NCBI RefSeq assembly: GCF_902859945.1
Contig: NZ_CADIKL010000001.1
Coordinates: forward strand, 124,001 to 188,000
Direction: 5' to 3'
From: Paraburkholderia caffeinitolerans
Lineage (GTDB): Bacteria; Pseudomonadota; Gammaproteobacteria; Burkholderiales; Burkholderiaceae
DNA: 64,000 bases
Below the pieces are notes generated by a model. It saw nothing but the letters and a program-made list of their open reading frames with translations. It had not been told where the DNA came from and searched no databases. Shown piece by piece: positions 37,615-46,315 of the stretch (the stretch's first letter is position 1; each line of letters opens with the position of its first letter). The position numbers and the translations under genes are program-made.

Positions 37615-37969
37615 GGGGGAAACACGGATGGATAACGGCGGGAAAGGCGAGATTGTCCCATGGAACCGGTTCTTCTGCTGGTATGTAGAAAGCGCTTAGC
37701 GCGGCGAAACCGGGGATCTTTCCGCCATTTTATGGCCGATTTGCGCGAATATCATTTGAAATCGCGCGTTTCAGCCATCCTCCAGACATATAAGCGCAGC
37801 CCGCGCACGGCCTGATGATTCATCGCGGTAACGATATAACCCCCATGTACCTCTGCCTATGGGTTCTCGATATTGGCAGTGTTAATTTTCGTACCGTCCA
37901 CAGAAGCGCGGCGTACGCACCTCCATTTGGGGCGTCCTGCGAGCCGCAGAACACGACGAGACAGAAACC
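37615..37969. promoter_or_regulatory. Divergent spacer MFS / xdhA with LacI-like palindrome
   Basis: The 355 bp hold no gene. The perfect palindrome GAACCGGTTC (37663-37672) with a central CG is the form typical of LacI/GalR-family operators and is close enough to the MFS start to act on it. Nearer to xdhA the sequence is AT-rich (37735-37770 and 37870-37890), where the xdh promoter probably lies; I see no clear -35/-10 pair. Confidence 0.45.
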
Positions 37970-39517
37970 ATGAGTCAGCCGATCCGCTTTTATCACCGTA
38001 ACGCGATCCGTGAAGTCAGCGACGCGGACGTCACCCGTACCGTTCTCCAGTACCTGCGCGAAGACGCGCACTGCACCGGCACCAAGGAGGGCTGTGCTGA
38101 AGGCGACTGCGGCGCGTGCACGGTCGTCGTCGGCGAGCGCACGGCCGAAGGCGGCGTGAGCTTCAAGGCCGTCAATGCCTGCATCCAGTTCCTGCCGACG
38201 CTCGACGGCAAGGCGCTCTTCACCGTCGAAGACCTGCGCCAGCCCGACGGCTCGCTGCACCCCGTGCAGCAGGCGATGGTGGATTGCCATGGCTCGCAAT
38301 GCGGCTTCTGCACGCCGGGTTTCGTCATGTCGATGTGGTCGCTCTACGAAAAACATGGCCACGAGCATGCGGGCCAGGCTCAGGGTTGTGCGGGCAAGGC
38401 AGCCTGCAGCGTGCCCTCGCGCGACGAGATCGCCAACGCGCTGACCGGCAACCTGTGCCGCTGCACGGGCTATCGCCCGATCCTCGACGCTGCCGAGCAG
38501 ATGTTCAAGATCGACGGACCGAAACAGCCCGTCGATGTGAAGTCGCTCTCGCAGACGCTCGCCACGCTCGAGCGCGGCGAGACCTTCCATTACGAGCACG
38601 ACGGCCAGCAATACGACGCGCCGCGTACCGTTGACGCGTTCGCCGCGATCAAGGAAGCGCGCCCCAATACGCGCATTCTCGCCGGCAGCACCGACATCGG
38701 CCTGTGGGTCACCAAGCAGATGCGCGAACTCGGCGACATCGTCTACGTGGGCCAGGTCGAGGCGATGCGCCAGATCGACGTGAGCGACGAATGGATCGAG
38801 ATCGGCGCGGGCGTCACCGTCGAGCGCGGCTACGCCGAGCTCGCGAAGCACTATCCCGAGCTTGAAGAAATGTGGCAGCGCTTTGCGTCGCTGCCGATCC
38901 GCAACGCGGGCACGATCGGCGGCAACGTCGCGAACGGTTCGCCGATCGGCGACTCGATGCCGGGCCTGATCGCGCTGGGCGCACATGTGGTGCTGCGCGG
39001 TGGCGACACGGTGCGCGAGATGCCGCTCGAAGACCTGTACCTCGCGTATCAGAAGAAGGACATGGCCGAGCACGAATTCGTGCTCGCGCTGAAGGTGCCG
39101 ACGCGCACCGGCGCGCGTGCGAACCTGCAGTTCCGCACCTATAAGATCTCGAAGCGCTTCGACTCCGATATTTCGGCGGTGTGCGCCGCGTACTCGTTCA
39201 TCGCCGACGGCGACACGATCCGCGAGCCGCGCATCGCGTTCGGCGGCATGGCCGCGACGCCCAAGCGCGCGACCCACGCCGAAGGCGTGCTCGCCGACGC
39301 GCAATGGCACGAGGCCACCGCGCAGGCAGCGATGATCGCGCTCGCCAACGACTACGCACCGCTCTCCGACATGCGCGCGACGAGCGACTATCGCCTCGAA
39401 TCGGCGAAGAACACGCTGTATCGCTTCTGGCTCGAAACGCGGCCGAACAATCCGCTCGCACCGCAGGCGCTCAACGTGCGCGCCGTGGCGGCGGAATGTG
39501 CAAACAGCGCAGCCTGA
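37970..39517 (+). CDS. xdhA: Xanthine dehydrogenase small subunit
   Basis: The electron-transfer subunit of the purine-degrading molybdoenzyme that oxidises hypoxanthine and xanthine to urate. The 515-residue protein has two 2Fe-2S domains (KEGCAEGDCGACTV near residue 38; GSQCGFCTPGFVM and GNLCRCTGYRP near 107-162) and a C-terminal FAD domain (ILAGSTDIGLWVTK, RNAGTIGGNVANGSPIGDS). It is followed after 35 bp by xdhB and then xdhC, the usual operon order. Confidence 0.96.
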   Translation: MSQPIRFYHRNAIREVSDADVTRTVLQYLREDAHCTGTKEGCAEGDCGACTVVVGERTAEGGVSFKAVNACIQFLPTLDGKALFTVEDLRQPDGSLHPVQQAMVDCHGSQCGFCTPGFVMSMWSLYEKHGHEHAGQAQGCAGKAACSVPSRDEIANALTGNLCRCTGYRPILDAAEQMFKIDGPKQPVDVKSLSQTLATLERGETFHYEHDGQQYDAPRTVDAFAAIKEARPNTRILAGSTDIGLWVTKQMRELGDIVYVGQVEAMRQIDVSDEWIEIGAGVTVERGYAELAKHYPELEEMWQRFASLPIRNAGTIGGNVANGSPIGDSMPGLIALGAHVVLRGGDTVREMPLEDLYLAYQKKDMAEHEFVLALKVPTRTGARANLQFRTYKISKRFDSDISAVCAAYSFIADGDTIREPRIAFGGMAATPKRATHAEGVLADAQWHEATAQAAMIALANDYAPLSDMRATSDYRLESAKNTLYRFWLETRPNNPLAPQALNVRAVAAECANSAA

Positions 39518-39552
39518 CCCCAGGAAACGGACAACATACGGAGATCGAAACA

Positions 39553-41907
39553 ATGAACCAGCAAGCCGAACCGTTCCTGGAAGAAGCGAAGGCGCTCGAA
39601 GATTTCAAGCAGGTGCACGTCTCGCGTGCGCACGAATCGGCGCACCTGCACGTGAGCGGGCGCGCCACCTACACCGACGACATTCCGCTCGTGGGGGGCA
39701 CGCTGCACGCAGCGCTCGGCCTCTCGCAGAAGGCGCATGCGCGCATCGTCTCGATGGAGCTCGCCAAGGTGCGCGCGACGCCGGGCGTGGTGGCTGTGCT
39801 CACCGCCGGTGATATTCCGGGCGTAAACGACTGCGGCCCGATCATCCACGACGACCCGATTCTGGCCGATGGCGTGGTGCAGTACGTGGGCCAGCCGATG
39901 TTCATCGTGGTGGCGACCTCGCACGACATCGCGCGCCAGGCCGCGCGCCGCGCCGAAGTCCAATACGAAGAATTGCCCGCCGTGCTCACCGCGCAGCAGG
40001 CGCGTGCCGCCGAGCAATACGTGCTGCCGCCGATGAAGCTCGCTCGCGGCGATGCTTCGACGCGCGCCGCGCGCGCCGCGCACCGCCATGAGGGCGAAAT
40101 GCTGCTGGGCGGCCAGGAGCAGTTCTATCTGGAAGGCCAGATTGCCTACGCGGTACCGAAGGACGACGACGGCATGCACGTGTTGTGCTCGACGCAGCAC
40201 CCGAGCGAAATGCAGCATCTGGTCGCGCACGTGCTGGGCGTGCACTCGCACAACGTGCTGGTGGAATGCCGGCGCATGGGCGGCGGCTTCGGCGGCAAGG
40301 AATCGCAGTCGGGCATTTTTGCGTGCTGCGCGGCGCTCGCCGCCTGGAAGCTGCTGTGCCCCGTGAAGCTGCGTCCGGACCGTGACGACGACATGATGAT
40401 CACGGGCAAGCGCCACGACTTCCACTACACGTATGAAGTGGGCTACGACGACCAGGGCACGATCGACGGCATTTCGGTCGACATGACTTCGCGTTGCGGC
40501 TTCTCGGCCGACCTGTCCGGCCCGGTGATGACACGCGCGGTTTGTCACTTCGACAACACCTACTGGCTGCCCGACGTTTCCATCGCCGGCTACTGCGGCA
40601 AGACCAACACGCAGTCGAACACCGCGTTCCGCGGCTTCGGCGGCCCGCAGGGCGCGTTCGCGATCGAGTACATCATCGACGACGTCGCGCGCTCGCTCGG
40701 CCTTGACTCGCTCGACGTGCGCAAGCGCAACCTCTACGGCAAGACGGACAACAACGCGACGCCGTACGGCCAGACGCTCGAAGACAACGTGATTCACGAG
40801 CTCATCGACGAACTCGTGGAAACGAGCGGCTATCACGCGCGCCGCGCGGCGATCCGCGAATTCAACGCGAACAACGAGGTGCTCAAGAAGGGCATCGCGC
40901 TCACGCCGGTGAAGTTCGGTATCGCGTTCAACGTCACGCACTTCAACCAGGCGGGCGCGCTCGTCCATATCTACACCGACGGTTCCGTGCTCGTGAACCA
41001 CGGCGGCACGGAAATGGGCCAGGGCCTGAACACCAAGGTGGCGCAAGTGGTGGCGCACGAGCTCGGCATCGAGTTCGGCCGCGTGCGCGTGACCGCCACC
41101 GACACCAGCAAGGTGGCCAACACCTCGGCCACGGCCGCATCGACGGGCAGCGACCTGAACGGCAAGGCCGCACAGGACGCCGCGCGCCAGCTGCGCGAGC
41201 GCCTTGCCACGCTCGCCGCCGCCACGTGGGGCGAGGGCCGCGTGAGCGCCGCCGAGGTGCGCTTCGCCAACGACACCGTGATTGTCGGCAACGAGGTCGT
41301 GCCGTTCGAGACGCTTATTTCGAAGGCCTATTTCGCGCGCGTGCAACTGTGGTCGGACGGCTTCTACGCGACGCCCAAGCTGTACTGGGACCAGAAGACG
41401 CTGCAAGGCCGCCCGTTCTACTATTACGCGTATGGCGCGGCGGTTTCCGAGGTCGTGATCGACACGCTCACGGGCGAAATGCGCGTGCTGCGCGCCGACG
41501 CGCTGTACGACGCGGGCGACTCGCTGAACCCCGCGCTCGACGTGGGGCAGGTGGAAGGCGGCTTCATTCAGGGCATGGGCTGGCTGACGACCGAGGAACT
41601 GTGGTGGAAGCCGGACGGCAAGCTCATGACGCACGCGCCGTCCACCTACAAGATCCCGACCGTGAACGACACGCCTGTCGAGTTCAACGTGAAGCTGTTC
41701 AAGAACAGCAACGTGGAGAACAGCATCCATCGTTCGAAGGCCGTGGGCGAGCCGCCGCTGCTGCTGCCGTTCTCGGTGTTCTTCGCGCTTCGCGACGCCG
41801 TGGCGAGCGTGGCCGACTACCGCTTCAATCCGCCGATGAATGCGCCCGCGACCGCCGAGGAAATCTTGAAGGGCGTGCGCGCGGTGCGGACGATGGCGCG
41901 CGGTTGA
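39553..41907 (+). CDS. xdhB: Xanthine dehydrogenase large subunit (molybdopterin-binding)
   Basis: The catalytic molybdenum-cofactor subunit, 784 residues. Landmarks are GRATYTDDIPL at the start, GGGFGGKESQ, FRGFGGPQGAFAIE, GGTEMGQGLNTK, and the catalytic glutamate in KAVGEPPLLL near the C-terminus. The frame is open far upstream into xdhA, but the conserved start is the ATG at 39553. Activity needs a sulfurated Mo cofactor delivered by XdhC, whose gene follows 28 bp later. Confidence 0.96.
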   Translation: MNQQAEPFLEEAKALEDFKQVHVSRAHESAHLHVSGRATYTDDIPLVGGTLHAALGLSQKAHARIVSMELAKVRATPGVVAVLTAGDIPGVNDCGPIIHDDPILADGVVQYVGQPMFIVVATSHDIARQAARRAEVQYEELPAVLTAQQARAAEQYVLPPMKLARGDASTRAARAAHRHEGEMLLGGQEQFYLEGQIAYAVPKDDDGMHVLCSTQHPSEMQHLVAHVLGVHSHNVLVECRRMGGGFGGKESQSGIFACCAALAAWKLLCPVKLRPDRDDDMMITGKRHDFHYTYEVGYDDQGTIDGISVDMTSRCGFSADLSGPVMTRAVCHFDNTYWLPDVSIAGYCGKTNTQSNTAFRGFGGPQGAFAIEYIIDDVARSLGLDSLDVRKRNLYGKTDNNATPYGQTLEDNVIHELIDELVETSGYHARRAAIREFNANNEVLKKGIALTPVKFGIAFNVTHFNQAGALVHIYTDGSVLVNHGGTEMGQGLNTKVAQVVAHELGIEFGRVRVTATDTSKVANTSATAASTGSDLNGKAAQDAARQLRERLATLAAATWGEGRVSAAEVRFANDTVIVGNEVVPFETLISKAYFARVQLWSDGFYATPKLYWDQKTLQGRPFYYYAYGAAVSEVVIDTLTGEMRVLRADALYDAGDSLNPALDVGQVEGGFIQGMGWLTTEELWWKPDGKLMTHAPSTYKIPTVNDTPVEFNVKLFKNSNVENSIHRSKAVGEPPLLLPFSVFFALRDAVASVADYRFNPPMNAPATAEEILKGVRAVRTMARG

Positions 41908-41935
41908 GTGTGATGTTTTGAGGGAGTCTCGTCAG

Positions 41936-42544
41936 ATGACCAGCGGTGTGAATAAAAGCGCCAATCACTGTGAACGGATCGACGCCGCGGGGCGCGTCGT
42001 GATCGGTCGGCGCGGCACGCCGGTGCCGCACTATGGGCCGATGCATGTCGTGCTGTTCGGCGCGGGGCACGTGGGCCATGCACTGGTCACGCTGCTCGGC
42101 ATGCTGCCGTGCGTGGTGCAGTGGGTGGACGAGCGCGACGAGCTCTTTCCCGACGAGGTGCCGGCCAACGTGCAGATCGAGGCGACCGACACCCCCGCCG
42201 CGATCGTCGACGAGGCGCCGCCGGGCGCGTACTTCATCGTGATGACTCACAATCACGCGCTCGATTTCGACCTGTCCTTGCGCATCATGGAGCGCGGTGA
42301 CTTCTCGTGGTTCGGGCTGATCGGTTCGAAGACCAAGCGCGTGAAATTCGAGCGCCGCCTGATCGACCGCGGCGTGGCGGCCGAACGCATGAGCGAGATG
42401 ACTTGCCCGATCGGCGTGCCTGGCATCGTCGACAAGGCGCCTTCTTCGATTGCGGTTGCCGTGGCTGCGCAGCTTATGCAGATGCGCGTACCGCACGCCG
42501 CTGCGGGTCATGCCGCGAGCGCGCAGAGGTTCGCGCGAGTTTGA
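41936..42544 (+). CDS. xdhC: XdhC, molybdenum cofactor insertion factor, N-terminally truncated
   Basis: XdhC binds Mo cofactor, promotes its sulfuration and inserts it into XdhB. The 202-residue protein contains only the C-terminal Rossmann-type XdhC_C domain (VVLFGAGHVGHALVT, MTHNHALDFDLSL, WFGLIGSKTKRVKFERRL, CPIGVPGIVDKAPSSIA). The N-terminal XdhC/CoxI domain that normally supplies about 100 residues is absent. It is replaced by some 35 unrelated residues (MTSGVNKSANHCERIDAAG onward). AGGGAG 9 bases before the ATG shows the short form is translated. No remnant of the missing domain is seen in other frames nearby. Confidence 0.85.
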   Translation: MTSGVNKSANHCERIDAAGRVVIGRRGTPVPHYGPMHVVLFGAGHVGHALVTLLGMLPCVVQWVDERDELFPDEVPANVQIEATDTPAAIVDEAPPGAYFIVMTHNHALDFDLSLRIMERGDFSWFGLIGSKTKRVKFERRLIDRGVAAERMSEMTCPIGVPGIVDKAPSSIAVAVAAQLMQMRVPHAAAGHAASAQRFARV

Positions 42545-42613
42545 GGTCGAGTGTCCACCTGAACCCGAGCGGGGGAAAGTAGGCGAAAAAGTTTCGTTTC
42601 TGCCGTGAGCTAG

Positions 42614-42654
42614 CCCCAAACGTTGGATGTCATCCTGCGTTTGGGGTGTTTTTT
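42614..42654 (+). terminator. Rho-independent terminator after xdhC
   Basis: A 9-bp perfect outer stem CCCCAAACG / CGTTTGGGG (42614-42622 with 42638-42646) encloses a smaller GGAT/ATCC hairpin and is followed by TG and a run of T. It closes the xdh operon. Confidence 0.9.
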
Positions 42655-42687
42655 TGTCTGCGCGTTGGGCGGTGGGGGCGTCGCGAG

Positions 42688-42749
42688 TTAACGTTTTTAT
42701 CGAGAAGTGGGGTATTCTTAACGAAATTATTCGCCAGTTAACGAAATTA
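42688..42749. promoter_or_regulatory. Three phased TTAACG boxes upstream of fic
   Basis: TTAACG occurs at 42688, 42718 and 42738. The last two are part of an identical 12-bp repeat TTAACGAAATTA, 20 bp apart, and the first is 30 bp further up, so all three lie close to the same helix face. TATTCT (42713-42718) may be a -10 element inside the array. The strip is much more AT-rich than its surroundings and ends 15 bp before the start of the fic gene; it looks like an autoregulatory operator-promoter. Confidence 0.6.
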
Positions 42750-42763
42750 ATGGGGATGTATCA

Positions 42764-44338
42764 ATGTCGGACGACTGGGTGGGTTACCGCTGGCTCGCCG
42801 AACGATACAACGCGCACCCCGTGCAGCCGCAACCGGTTGAAAGCGAAATCGGCGCGACACGGCGGACTATCCAGCATAACGGCACCGTAAGGGAAGCCTA
42901 TACCGCGGCGATGAGGCCGGCCGATACGCTGCCAGCCCATCTGACCTTTGCGCTCAAGCATGAGGGCGTTTTCCTGGAGCCGCTCGCCCGGCTTTTCAAT
43001 GCTATTCCCGAAGCCGAGATTCGCGATTGGGTTCTCGCTGAACGAACCGGCCAATATGCCCGGCGCGTGGGCTTCCTGTACGAGTGGCTGATGGGTCGTC
43101 AACTCGCCGGGGTTCCGGCGGTGGCTAATGGCGGTTATGTGGACGCGCTCGATCCGCGTGCCTATCTGGTCAGCACGTCTGCTCGCAACAATTCACGGTG
43201 GCGCGTGCGTGACAATTTACCCGGCCACCGCGAATTCTGTGTCACTGTGCGCCGCACGGATCTCGTGCGGAAAGCAGAAACCTACGATTGCGCGGCACAA
43301 CTCGATGCGCTTCAGGCAGAGTACGGTGTCGACGTGCTGCGGCGCAGTGCGGTGTGGCTGACGTTCAAGGAAAGCCGCGCCAGTTTTCAGATCGAGCACG
43401 AGTCGGACAAAAGAGACCGAATCAAGCGCTTCGCGGCGGTCATGGAAACGCGCATGGGCACCTATGCCAATCCATTAGACATTGCCGCGCTCACGGAACT
43501 GCAACGGGAAATCATCGGCGAACGGACGACCCTCAAGCATTTCGGTCTGAGGCAGTCGCCCGTGTTTGTTGGTGCGACAGACCATTTCCTCAACGTCATC
43601 CACTATATTGCTCCCCGCTGGGAGGACGTTGGCGGAATGCTCGATGGACTCGATGCGTTCCTGGCACGCACGACGGGAGCCTCGACGATCGCGCGGGCGG
43701 CAGTGGTGTCGTTTGGTTTTGTCTATATTCACCCGTTGGCCGATGGCAATGGCCGCGTGCATCGTTTCCTGATCAACGACATTCTGCGGCGCGACAACGC
43801 GGTTCCGCGGCCCTTTGTCCTGCCTGTTTCATCGGCCATTACCAGTAAGCCTCAACATCTTGCGGCTTACGACCAGGTGCTCGAAGTCCTGTCCAGGCCA
43901 CTGATGCAACGTTACGAGGAATACGCGAGATTCGAGGCGCACCGCGAGTTCGGCGACGGTGTGAAGTCGAACTTCACATTTGGTGCTTACGACGATGCGG
44001 CATTCACGTGGCGCTATCCCGACCTCACGGCTCACGTGGAATATCTTGCCGAGTTGATTGACAGAACTATCCTCACGGAGATGCGTCAGGAGGCCGAACT
44101 GATCCGAAACTGGGATCGGGCGAGGTCTTCAGTGAAGGAACTACTTGATGGGCCGAATCTGGATATCGACCGGATCATCCGGTCGATACGAGACAATCAC
44201 TGGAGCGTGTCGGGCAAGCTAAGCAAGGAGTTCCCGATTATCCAGGAGGCAAACCTGGGTGAAGCTATCGTGCATGCGGTTCGCGAAGCGTTCGATGCAA
44301 CAGATGCGCCACTGCCGTCTTCTGATGCACGCTCTTGA
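42764..44338 (+). CDS. Fic-domain protein (probable AMP-transferase)
   Basis: A 524-residue Fic/DOC protein. The core motif HPLADGNGRVHRF has catalytic His323 and all phosphate-binding residues, so AMP transfer to a hydroxyl side chain is expected. Upstream, ASFQIEHE (Ser207, Glu211) fits the [S/T]xxxE inhibitory helix of class II Fic proteins, which blocks ATP binding until relieved. The first 200 residues include a DNA- or partner-binding region I do not recognise; the C-terminus (from about 400) is helical. Base composition is lower in GC than the flanking genes and it sits alone between xdhC and a convergent LysR gene, both consistent with acquisition. Target protein unknown. Confidence 0.85.
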   Translation: MSDDWVGYRWLAERYNAHPVQPQPVESEIGATRRTIQHNGTVREAYTAAMRPADTLPAHLTFALKHEGVFLEPLARLFNAIPEAEIRDWVLAERTGQYARRVGFLYEWLMGRQLAGVPAVANGGYVDALDPRAYLVSTSARNNSRWRVRDNLPGHREFCVTVRRTDLVRKAETYDCAAQLDALQAEYGVDVLRRSAVWLTFKESRASFQIEHESDKRDRIKRFAAVMETRMGTYANPLDIAALTELQREIIGERTTLKHFGLRQSPVFVGATDHFLNVIHYIAPRWEDVGGMLDGLDAFLARTTGASTIARAAVVSFGFVYIHPLADGNGRVHRFLINDILRRDNAVPRPFVLPVSSAITSKPQHLAAYDQVLEVLSRPLMQRYEEYARFEAHREFGDGVKSNFTFGAYDDAAFTWRYPDLTAHVEYLAELIDRTILTEMRQEAELIRNWDRARSSVKELLDGPNLDIDRIIRSIRDNHWSVSGKLSKEFPIIQEANLGEAIVHAVREAFDATDAPLPSSDARS

Positions 44339-44341
44339 TGG

Positions 44342-45325
44342 TCATTCCGGATTACCCGACGGACGGCCGGCCCCCGCCTTGCGCGCCTTCCCCTTCCTCG
44401 CCGGTTCGGTGAGCGTCGCCGACACCTTGTCGATCAACCCGCGCAGCCAGTCGATATCGCTCGGCCGGTCCGGTTGCGGATGCCACATCTGATAGCAGCG
44501 AATGCGCGGAAACGCCAGCGGCGGTTCGGCCACGGCGATCGGCAAAAGCCCCGCGTAATGCGTCGCAAAGCGGCGTGTGGTCGTGAAGATCAGATCCGAT
44601 TGCAGCAGCACCTGGGGCGCGAGCCCGAAGTAGGGCAGCGTCGCCACGATGCGCCGGTGCGCACCGGCTTTCGCGAAGCCGATGTCGACGGGGCTCGCGT
44701 TCGCGCCGGTATAGGGCGTGGGTGCGAGATGCGCCGCCGCGAGATACGCGTCGCGCGTGAGCGGCGCGCGCGCGAGCGGATGGTCGGCGCGCATCATGCA
44801 GACGATCTTGTCGGTGAACAGGTCGCTGCGCGGGAAGTGCGGGTCGGGCTTCGGCCAGTTGCCGATCACGATGTCGATCTCGCCGGCCTCCAGCGCGGCG
44901 TGATGATCGAGCGAGGGCGACAGCGAAATGATCTCCAGTCGTGCCGAGGGCGCTGCTTCGCGAAAGCAGGAGATCAGCGTCGGCATGAAGAAGTCGTTGA
45001 GATAGTCGGGCGCGGCCACGCGGAAGATGCGCTTCGAGCGCTCCGGATCGAAGTCGCCGTGTGGCGTGGCCACGAAGTCGACGTCGCGCAGCACGCGCTG
45101 CGCGTGTTGCAGCAGCGACTCGCCGTACTCGGTCGGCACCATGCCCGCTTTGCCGCGCACGAGGATGGGGTCGCCGAGAATTTCGCGCAGCCGACGCAGC
45201 GCCGTGCTGATTGCCGGCTGGGTTTGATTCAGCCGCAGCGCGGCCTGCGTGACGCTGCGCTCGATCAGCAGCGTGCGCAGCACGCGCACGAGCCAGATGT
45301 CGAGGGATAGGGCAGTGTCGTCCAT
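44342..45325 (-). CDS. LysR-family transcriptional regulator
   Basis: A 327-residue LTTR. The helix-turn-helix lies in LLIERSVTQAALRLNQTQPA, and the effector domain starts near residue 93 (FRVAAPDYLND). The sequence resembles the NodD/NahR-like group that responds to aromatic compounds. The next gene on the strand, a DsbA-like isomerase of aromatic degradation, lies 198 bp upstream. The frame is open 13 codons further, but MDDTALSLDIW is the conserved type of start. The last 20 residues are a basic tail. Confidence 0.9.
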   Translation of the reverse strand: MDDTALSLDIWLVRVLRTLLIERSVTQAALRLNQTQPAISTALRRLREILGDPILVRGKAGMVPTEYGESLLQHAQRVLRDVDFVATPHGDFDPERSKRIFRVAAPDYLNDFFMPTLISCFREAAPSARLEIISLSPSLDHHAALEAGEIDIVIGNWPKPDPHFPRSDLFTDKIVCMMRADHPLARAPLTRDAYLAAAHLAPTPYTGANASPVDIGFAKAGAHRRIVATLPYFGLAPQVLLQSDLIFTTTRRFATHYAGLLPIAVAEPPLAFPRIRCYQMWHPQPDRPSDIDWLRGLIDKVSATLTEPARKGKARKAGAGRPSGNPE

Positions 45326-45523
45326 GGCAATGCGTATGCTCTGGGGGGGAAATGCCGCGCGCATTTCAGCACGTTTCGCGCGCAGCTTGATTCATAACGA
45401 TATTCCGCTGAGTGCGCTGCCGCCATAGGGCGCCTGGTATGACCAGCATCAGCAGGGCGGCCGGCGCGAGCGCCGTGCCGCCGGATGGAGCGCGGTGCGC
45501 GCTATATCCGCATTACAGCCGCT

Positions 45524-46177
45524 CTACACCTTGTCCTGCTTCGTGAGCCCCGAAGGCAGCGAGCTGATGCGCTTGACCTCGCGCGAGTCGAGCCAGTTCG
45601 GCGTGCGCGCGCAGTAGAGCACCATCGGCAGCGTGTCTTCGCCCCAGAAAAGCTGCTTGTTCATCCAGAAGGTGGGCACGCCGAACACGCCCATCGAGAT
45701 CGCGTCGTTGGTGTTGCGACGTAGTTGCGCGCGCACCGATTCCTGTTCGATCATCGCTTCGCCGTGCGCGATGCCTACGCGTTCGCACAGTTGTTCGAAG
45801 CCCTCCTCGCTCGACGGGTCGCGCCCCTCGCGCCAGATGAAGCGGAAGATCTCGCGCACGCACGCGAACTCGCCGCCGGCGGCGATGGCGAGCAGCATCG
45901 GCTTGATCGAGTCGAACGGATGCGCGGGCGGCATCTTGAACGGAATGCCGAGCTGCTCCGCGCGAAACAGCGCGTGCCGGTAGGTGAACACGCGCTTGGC
46001 CGGAATCGTCGAGCCATACGGCGTGCCCCAATGGCGGTACAGGTCGCTCAGCAGCACCGGCGTGGGCGCAAAGTCGAAGCCCGGCCATTTGTCGTATTGC
46101 TCCAGCAGCAGGTACGAGAACGGCGACACGAAGTCGTAGAACCAGGCTGGCCGGTTGGCGTCGATGCCGCTGATCAT
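45524..46177 (-). CDS. 2-Hydroxychromene-2-carboxylate isomerase family (DsbA/GST-kappa fold)
   Basis: A 217-residue thioredoxin-fold protein of the DSBA family without a CXXC site. PAWFYDFVSPFSYLLLEQY near the N-terminus is the glutathione-binding region of 2-hydroxychromene-2-carboxylate isomerases, which act in naphthalene degradation; SMGVFGVPTFWMNKQLFWGED is the cis-proline region. No other naphthalene gene is present, so the real substrate is open. The ATG at 46177 has a perfect GGAGGA ribosome site and replaces an in-frame start 36 bases upstream. Confidence 0.85.
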   Translation of the reverse strand: MISGIDANRPAWFYDFVSPFSYLLLEQYDKWPGFDFAPTPVLLSDLYRHWGTPYGSTIPAKRVFTYRHALFRAEQLGIPFKMPPAHPFDSIKPMLLAIAAGGEFACVREIFRFIWREGRDPSSEEGFEQLCERVGIAHGEAMIEQESVRAQLRRNTNDAISMGVFGVPTFWMNKQLFWGEDTLPMVLYCARTPNWLDSREVKRISSLPSGLTKQDKV

Positions 46178-46315
46178 GCTGTTCCTCCGATATGGGCTTC
46201 TTGTGGACCGCATCGGCGGCCCGCTTTTTCGAGTAGTGATTGCGAGTATCGATCGAATTCGCTGCTGCGTGCTGCTTTTTTCGCAGCGCGTTTGCCTTGC
46301 GCGCCTGCGCGTGGG

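Noticed and set aside
39181..39552. In-frame upstream extension of xdhB by 124 codons
   Set aside because: The extension overlaps xdhA in another frame and contains none of the xdhB family; the conserved start is the ATG at 39553.
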